Made by a program: the position numbers and the translations under genes. Positions 33,866 to 38,272 of a DNA stretch of 38,272 nt are shown piece by piece; position 1 is the stretch's first letter; the number at the start of each line of letters is the position of its first letter. The notes beneath the pieces were generated by a model. That model did no database searches and was not told the origin of the DNA. It saw only the letters and a program-made list of their open reading frames with translations. This stretch comes from Croceibacterium_A sp966112795 (GTDB lineage: Bacteria; Pseudomonadota; Alphaproteobacteria; Sphingomonadales; Sphingomonadaceae): contig CBHWED010000004.1 of assembly GCA_966112795.1 (NCBI GenBank), positions 1 to 38,272 of the forward strand, in the 5' to 3' direction.

Positions 33866-34381
33866 ATGAGCTTGTCGAGCACCTGGTTCATGTCGAACCA
33901 GTATTTCATTCCCCACCGCCTGATGCTGCTCGCGCGGATGATCGATCGCGAGACCGCCCGCGACCTGCACCGCGACTTCAAGATGACCGCCGCCGAATGG
34001 CGCGCGCTCGGCTACATCTGCACGATGGGCTCGTCGAGCGCGGCGCAGATCTGCGTGGCCTTCGAGGTCGACCGGGCCGAGGTCAGCCGGGCCGTTGCCC
34101 GCCTGCTCGACTCGGGCCTGATCCAGCGCGGCGAGGCGCGCGATCGCGAGAACCGGCTGGTGCTGACGCCGACGGCGCACGGCGAGGACCTGCACGACCG
34201 CATCAAGGCGAAGCGGCGCGAATACTTCGAGTGGATCCTGCAGGATCTCGATTCGAGCGAACGCGATGCGCTGGACGCCGTCTTGGGGAAGATCGCCGAT
34301 CGGGTGGACCAGCGTAGGGTGGGTTCGGGCGCGGGCAAGGAAACCGAGGATGAAACTCCGGACCGCGTATCGGCCGGCTAA
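33866..34381 (+). CDS. MarR-family transcriptional regulator
   Basis: 171 aa from ATG at 33866 (MSLSSTWFMSNQYFIPHRLM); ATG at 33890 is an alternative and neither has a strong ribosome site. The longer frame back to 33314 is antisense to the receptor and rejected. It shows the MarR winged helix: MTAAEWRALGYICTMGSSSA, AAQICVAFEVDRAEVSRAVA (recognition helix), RLLDSGLIQRGEARDRENRL and VLTPTAHGEDL (wing), then the C-terminal dimer helix. It is followed after 74 bases by the secreted-protein cluster and is divergent from the receptor, and both have TTGATNNATCAA at their promoters. Probably a ligand-released repressor of both; the ligand is unknown. Confidence 0.9.
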   Translation: MSLSSTWFMSNQYFIPHRLMLLARMIDRETARDLHRDFKMTAAEWRALGYICTMGSSSAAQICVAFEVDRAEVSRAVARLLDSGLIQRGEARDRENRLVLTPTAHGEDLHDRIKAKRREYFEWILQDLDSSERDALDAVLGKIADRVDQRRVGSGAGKETEDETPDRVSAG

Positions 34382-34405
34382 AAACGGACGGCCTCGACCC
34401 CGGTA

Positions 34406-34438
34406 TTGACTTCCTTGGGGCCGTGGTTGATCCATCAA
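34406..34438 (+). promoter_or_regulatory. Promoter of the secreted-protein cluster with MarR operator on the -10
   Basis: -35 TTGACT (34406-34411). The expected -10 falls at about 34428-34433, inside TTGATCCATCAA (34427-34438), which differs by one base from TTGATCAATCAA at 33723-33734. A repressor here would block polymerase directly. Confidence 0.65.
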
Positions 34439-34455
34439 CTATGGGATGGAGAGGA

Positions 34456-35376
34456 ATGAAGGTGAAGCTCGGCATTGGCTGTTCCCTGGCCGTCGCGGCC
34501 GCGTTCGCCTGCACGCCCGCGCTGGCCCAGGAAGAGGGTGACGTCGCCGGGCAGGGTCAGCCCGAGGTGGTGCGGCCGCTGACGCCGATTCCGCCCGAGC
34601 GGCTCGAGCAGATGGTGCCCAAGCACCCCGACTACCTCGGCGCGCTGGCGCCCGAGAACATCGCCAAGCCGCGGCCGGCGGCGCCGTTCGATGTCACCGG
34701 CACCTGGTTCGTCGACTTGTCCAAGGGTTTCGCCGACTACATGTTCGGCCCGCCCTACCCGAAGTTCTTCGCCCCGGGGCGCGAGGCGCTGATCGAGCAG
34801 CCCAAGGCGCAGGCGCGCGGCGAGACCTACCGCGACGCGATCGGCCAGTGCTACCCGCCGGGCATGCCGATGCTGATGACGCGCGTGTGGCCGCACGCGT
34901 TCATCCAGCTGCCGACCGCGATCTACGTGATCAGCGGCTTCAACAACTCGGTGCGGACGATCTTCCTCGACGGGCGCGAGCACAGCAATCCCGACTTGGT
35001 CGTGCCGAGCTACAACGGCGAGTCGATCGGCCACTGGGAAGGCGACACGCTGGTCGTGCACACGACCTACTTCGAGGTCGACAACCACTACATCGACCTC
35101 GGCATCCCGATCGACGACAAGTTCGAGCTGACCGAGCGGATCAAGCTGGTCAACGACGGCAAGACCATGGAAGTCGAATACACGCTCGTCGATCCGACGA
35201 TGTGGCAGGGCGACTGGAAGTCGACCAAGCGCTACAACCGCGCCGACCACACCGACATCAACGAGGCCAACTGCATCCTGCAGTACAATGCCAACCTGCC
35301 GGGCACCAACCTCGGCAGCGAGACCGCCGAGCAGCGCGGGCACAGCGAGGTCGAGGGAGTGTCCGATGAGAACTAA
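34456..35376 (+). CDS. Secreted protein of unrecognised function (GTW/CxPPGMP family), copy 1
   Basis: 306 aa from ATG at 34456, preceded by GGAGAGGA; the frame upstream to 34423 crosses the operator. Signal peptide with cleavage after Ala24 (PALA-QEEG). The mature part has FDVTGTWFVDL, QCYPPGMPMLM, PTAIYVISGFNN, RTIFLDGREHSNPD, ESIGHWEGDTLVVHTTYFEV, then DDKFELTERIKLV. The gene at 36285-37079 shares this outline (GIWFVM, NCSPPGMPRIM, GDSVGHWDGDTLVVETRG, VLTERIHL). I know this pattern from uncharacterised secreted proteins; no enzyme motif is evident. It is the first gene of the cluster and overlaps the next gene by 11 bases. Confidence 0.8.
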   Translation: MKVKLGIGCSLAVAAAFACTPALAQEEGDVAGQGQPEVVRPLTPIPPERLEQMVPKHPDYLGALAPENIAKPRPAAPFDVTGTWFVDLSKGFADYMFGPPYPKFFAPGREALIEQPKAQARGETYRDAIGQCYPPGMPMLMTRVWPHAFIQLPTAIYVISGFNNSVRTIFLDGREHSNPDLVVPSYNGESIGHWEGDTLVVHTTYFEVDNHYIDLGIPIDDKFELTERIKLVNDGKTMEVEYTLVDPTMWQGDWKSTKRYNRADHTDINEANCILQYNANLPGTNLGSETAEQRGHSEVEGVSDEN

Positions 35377-35770
35377 GGCCCTTGTCGCCGCAGCCGCTGC
35401 GCTCGCCGTCGCGGTGCCGGCGCTGGCGCACCACAGCTTCGCGATGTTCGACCAGCGCAAGATCATGACGCTCGACGGCACGGTGACCGAGTTCCAGTGG
35501 ACCAACCCGCACGCGTTCATCGAGATGGAGGTCGCCGCGGGCGGCGCGACGCAGCACTGGTCGATCGAGCTCAACAGCCCGAACAATCTCAAGCGCCAGG
35601 GCTGGAGCCGCACCGCGGTCAAGCGTGGCGACCGGATCAGCCTCAGGATGAACCCGCTGCGCGACGGCAGCCACGGCGGGCTGTTCCTCGACGTGCGGCT
35701 GCCCGACGGGCGCACGCTCGATTCGGGGCTCCCCAAGAACGGCACCCCCGTGAACGTCCCCCGGGTGTAA
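35366..35770 (+). CDS. DUF6152-like secreted protein, copy 1
   Basis: 134 aa from ATG at 35366, preceded by GAGGGAG; it overlaps the previous gene by 11 bases. Signal peptide MRTKALVAAAAALAVAVPALA with predicted cleavage directly before HHSFAMFD, so the mature protein would start His-His. Conserved blocks: HHSFAMFD, GTVTEFQWTNPHAFIEMEV, SPNNLKRQGWSRTAVKRGD, MNPLRDGSHGG and LPDGRTL. The strand pattern and length (about 110 residues mature) suggest a small beta-barrel, OB-like fold. It is a paralogue of the next gene. Function is unknown; the two N-terminal His and the His in NPH suggest metal binding, which is inference. Confidence 0.8.
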   Translation: MRTKALVAAAAALAVAVPALAHHSFAMFDQRKIMTLDGTVTEFQWTNPHAFIEMEVAAGGATQHWSIELNSPNNLKRQGWSRTAVKRGDRISLRMNPLRDGSHGGLFLDVRLPDGRTLDSGLPKNGTPVNVPRV

Positions 35771-35793
35771 GGGTGCGTATGATGGAGGATCAC

Positions 35794-36168
35794 GTGAAGC
35801 GGTTTGGCATACCTCTCGCGGCGGCACTGCTCGCGACCCTCGCGATCCCGGCAGCGGCGCACCACAGCTACTCGATGTTCGACATGAACAAGACGGTGCA
35901 GCTCGACGCGCAAGTGGTGCGCTTCAAGTGGCAGAACCCGCACGCGTTCATCGAGGCCAACGTCGCCGCGCCGGGCGGCGCGACCGAGCGCTGGGCGATC
36001 GAGATGACCAGCCCCAACAACCTCGCGCAGGAAGGCTGGACGCGCAGCTCGCTCAAGGAAGGCGACCGCGTGCGCATCTGGGTCCACCCGCTGCGCAGCG
36101 GCGCGCGCGGCGGCAGCTACGCCGGCGTGCGCCTTGCCAACGGCTCGACGCTCGGCGACGTGAACTGA
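35794..36168 (+). CDS. DUF6152-like secreted protein, copy 2
   Basis: 124 aa from GTG at 35794, chosen because GGAGG lies 5 bases upstream and the product then begins with a clean signal peptide (VKRFGIPLAAALLATLAIPAAA). Two in-frame ATGs at 35779 and 35782 are alternatives. Predicted cleavage gives mature HHSYSMFDMNK. Same blocks as copy 1: VVRFKWQNPHAFIEANV, SPNNLAQEGWTRSSLKEGD, VHPLRSGARGGSYAGVRLANG. The two copies are about half identical by eye, so the duplication is not recent. It lies 23 bases after copy 1, in the same transcription unit. Confidence 0.8.
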   Translation: MKRFGIPLAAALLATLAIPAAAHHSYSMFDMNKTVQLDAQVVRFKWQNPHAFIEANVAAPGGATERWAIEMTSPNNLAQEGWTRSSLKEGDRVRIWVHPLRSGARGGSYAGVRLANGSTLGDVN

Positions 36169-36284
36169 GCGGGCACTGCAATCAACAGCACGTTCCGCGC
36201 GTCGCGCGCTTGTCGAACCGCCGGGCGCCGCGCTAGCGTCCGCATCGACTGGCTCGCGACGAACGGACATAGGGTGGGGAATCG

Positions 36285-37079
36285 ATGAAACGCGCTCTCG
36301 GCCTGGGCCTCGCCGCCCTCCTCCTGTCCACGCCCGCCGCCGCCCAGCTCGGCGCGGCCACGCAGTCGCCGCCGCCCGAAGGGGTCACCGAAGGCAAGGG
36401 CGCGGCCAATCCGAAGGGGCAATACGCCGCGCTCGACGCACTGCCCGACTGGGGCGGGATCTGGTTCGTCATGGCCGGCCCGCGCGCCGACGATTCCATT
36501 CCGACCACGCCCAAGCTCAAGGGTGAATACCTCGCGCGGCGCGAGGCCTGGGTCAGCGAGGTGCGCTCGAACGACGGCGTCACCCGGCGCGCGCGCTCGA
36601 ACTGCAGCCCGCCGGGCATGCCGCGGATCATGCGCCTCGCGCAGTATCCCTATGAGTTCATCTTCGCCCCCGGCCGGGTGACGATCAACCAGGAAGCCTG
36701 GATGCAGACCCGCACGATCTGGACCGACGGCCGCGCGCACGAGGACGATCCCGACCCGACCTTCATGGGCGATTCGGTCGGCCACTGGGACGGCGACACG
36801 CTGGTGGTCGAGACCCGCGGCATCTCGGGCGAGCTCGAGATCGACACCGGCTGGCCGCATTCGGACAAGTTCGTGCTGACTGAACGAATTCATCTGGACC
36901 CGAACGACCCGAACGTGCTGATCAACGAGATGCACATGGAGGACCCCGAAGCGCTCGCGGAACCGTTCGCGGTCACCACCCGCTACCGCCGCGACCGCTA
37001 CGGCAAGCTCTACGAGTTCCAGTGCTCGGAAAACGATCGCAATCCAGTGGACGAAGATGGCAACACTCAGTTCGAGTAA
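36285..37079 (+). CDS. Secreted protein of unrecognised function (GTW/CxPPGMP family), copy 2
   Basis: 264 aa from ATG at 36285, preceded by GTGGGGA. Signal peptide MKRALGLGLAALLLSTPAAA, cleavage before QLGAA. It shares with the protein at 34456-35376 a W-x-G-x-W start of the mature domain (LPDWGGIWFVM), NCSPPGMPRIM, an EFIFAPGRVTI strand, IWTDGRAHEDDPDPTFMGD, SVGHWDGDTLVVETRGISG and PHSDKFVLTERIHL. A 116-base gap precedes it, without an obvious operator copy, so it may belong to the same transcript or have its own promoter. It overlaps the following cytochrome gene by 23 bases. Confidence 0.8.
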   Translation: MKRALGLGLAALLLSTPAAAQLGAATQSPPPEGVTEGKGAANPKGQYAALDALPDWGGIWFVMAGPRADDSIPTTPKLKGEYLARREAWVSEVRSNDGVTRRARSNCSPPGMPRIMRLAQYPYEFIFAPGRVTINQEAWMQTRTIWTDGRAHEDDPDPTFMGDSVGHWDGDTLVVETRGISGELEIDTGWPHSDKFVLTERIHLDPNDPNVLINEMHMEDPEALAEPFAVTTRYRRDRYGKLYEFQCSENDRNPVDEDGNTQFE

Positions 37080-38272
37080 TTCGCAGGCCCGCTACAGCAC
37101 CGGCGCGATCGTCCTCCACTGGTTGATCGCGCTGGCGCTCGCGTTCCAGCTCGCGCTCGGCTTCTCGATGCCGAAGAACGAGAGCGGCTTCGCGCTCTAC
37201 CAGCTGCACAAGTCGGTCGGCATCACGATCCTGCTGCTGACCCTCGCGCGGCTCGCCTGGCGGCTGACGCATCGCCCGCCGGCTGCGGTCGAGGGCGGCT
37301 TCCAGGGTTTCCTCGCCAAGGCCGTGCACACGCTGCTCTACGTGTTCATGATCGGCGCCCCGTTGACCGGCTGGGCGATCGTGTCGACCTCGCCGATCCA
37401 GGTGCCGACGATGTACTGGGGCACGATCCCGTGGCCGCACCTGCCGCTCCCCGGCGCGCTCAACGAGCCGATGGAGGAGACCCACGAGATCCTCGCCTGG
37501 ATCGGCCTCGCGCTGGTCGTGCTTCACGTCGCCGGCGCGCTGCGCCACCAGTTCCTGCTCAAGGACGGGTTGCTGCGGCGCATGGGCCCCGGCGGCTCGG
37601 CCTGGGCGGCGGGGCTGCTCGCGCTGCTGGTGGTCGTGGTCTACTTCGCCACCGGGATGCGCATTGCGAGCTGGGTCGTCGCCAACGGCGGCTATGGCCC
37701 CGAGCAGACCGAGGCGCGCGAGAACACCGCGCGCGTTCCGCTTGCCGCAACGGCGCCCGAGCCGACCGCCACGGCGTCGCCGACCGACGAGCCGACCGAC
37801 GCCGAGGCCGGCCCGCCCCCCGTGTGGACGATCCAGCGCGGCGGCCGGCTCGGCTTCTCGGTCGCCAGCGGCGACAGCAGCTATAGCGGTTCGTTCTCCG
37901 ACTGGAGCGGTGCGATCAAGTTCGACCCCGAGCATCCCGAGACCGCCGACATCCGCATCGAGGTCAGGCTCGCCAGCGCTTCGCTTGGCGACGCGACGCA
38001 GGACGAGATGCTCCAGGGCGGCGACTTCTTCGCCAGCTCGGCCAACCCGACGGCGACCTGGCGCTCGACCTCGGTCCGCCAGACCGGCCCCAACCGCTAC
38101 AGCGCCAGCGGCACGCTCTCGCTCAAGGGCGCGAGCAAGCCGCAGTCGCTGAGCTTCACGCTCTCGGGCGAAGGCCTCAAGCGCCATGTCGAAGGCAGCG
38201 CGAGCATCGACCGCGGAGCGTTCGGCGTGGGAACGGGGGACTCGGCCGCGGGCCTCGCCGGCTCGGTCTCGC
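37057..38272 (+). CDS. Cytochrome b561-YceI fusion protein, 3' end beyond window
   Basis: At least 405 aa; the ATG at 37057 lies inside the end of the previous gene in another frame. The N-terminal b561 domain has about four helices with likely heme-ligand His residues (His21 in LHWLIALAL, His51 in QLHKSVGI, His91, His143, His157), plus a further helix at about 184-200. A Pro/Thr/Ala/Glu-rich linker (about 222-255) leads to a YceI domain (about 257 on: WTIQRGGRLGFSVASGDSSY, SDWSGAIKFDPEHPETADI, ASGTLSLKGASKPQSLSF). YceI proteins bind isoprenoid quinone-like lipids in the periplasm; b561 moves electrons through the membrane. The fusion would pair electron transfer with lipid or quinone binding. 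The right edge cuts it. Confidence 0.9.
   Translation, partial: MATLSSSNSQARYSTGAIVLHWLIALALAFQLALGFSMPKNESGFALYQLHKSVGITILLLTLARLAWRLTHRPPAAVEGGFQGFLAKAVHTLLYVFMIGAPLTGWAIVSTSPIQVPTMYWGTIPWPHLPLPGALNEPMEETHEILAWIGLALVVLHVAGALRHQFLLKDGLLRRMGPGGSAWAAGLLALLVVVVYFATGMRIASWVVANGGYGPEQTEARENTARVPLAATAPEPTATASPTDEPTDAEAGPPPVWTIQRGGRLGFSVASGDSSYSGSFSDWSGAIKFDPEHPETADIRIEVRLASASLGDATQDEMLQGGDFFASSANPTATWRSTSVRQTGPNRYSASGTLSLKGASKPQSLSFTLSGEGLKRHVEGSASIDRGAFGVGTGDSAAGLAGSVS

Overview
High-GC window from an alphaproteobacterium, most likely a sphingomonad (Sphingomonadales). The basis is the base composition, the large TonB-dependent receptor, the DUF6152 proteins and the beta-helix/Calx-beta giant-protein style; this is inference, since no rRNA or other taxonomic marker is present. 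I see no tRNA, rRNA, CRISPR array, insertion sequence or integrase.

Region 1 (1-19925) is a surface-protein and secretion island. It holds a giant beta-helix/Calx-beta/metzincin-like/cadherin-like protein cut by the left edge (<1-6706, -), three tandem phage-tail-collar (microcystin-dependent-protein-like) genes (6887-8462, -), a second giant protein with N-terminal RTX repeats (8635-13716, -), a DUF6916-like/GNAT pair on the + strand (14134-15082), and a minus-strand type I secretion operon in the order TolC, ABC ATPase, HlyD, small DUF6916-like protein (19925-15079). The secretion genes are the obvious candidate exporter for the giants.

Region 2 (20020-31068, all -) is a complete nitrate-assimilation regulon: nasT-nasS (regulators), a nitrate/nitrite MFS transporter, an outer-membrane barrel protein, then nirB-nirD-nasA-cobA (siroheme nitrite reductase, Rieske subunit, assimilatory nitrate reductase, siroheme methyltransferase). 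The leaders of the transporter gene and of nirB each contain two short hairpins with six-base loops carrying A at position 1 and G at position 4. The second hairpin overlaps an intrinsic terminator. This is the arrangement expected for RNA targets of the ANTAR antiterminator NasT, encoded in the same locus. A 13-base element, TTGCNNNGCAGCA, lies at the same distance from both leader motifs and recurs before nasT.

Region 3 (31150-38272) contains a TonB-dependent receptor (-) divergent from a MarR-type regulator (+). It continues with a + strand cluster of two related secreted proteins of unrecognised function, two DUF6152 proteins whose predicted mature N-termini are His-His, and a cytochrome b561-YceI fusion cut by the right edge. 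A TTGATNNATCAA operator is present (twice, overlapping) before the receptor and once before the cluster, so the MarR protein probably co-controls uptake and the periplasmic cluster. This is the best candidate for an undescribed functional unit, together with the collar/giant-protein/T1SS island.

The only gene-free stretch longer than 300 bases is 13717-14133.
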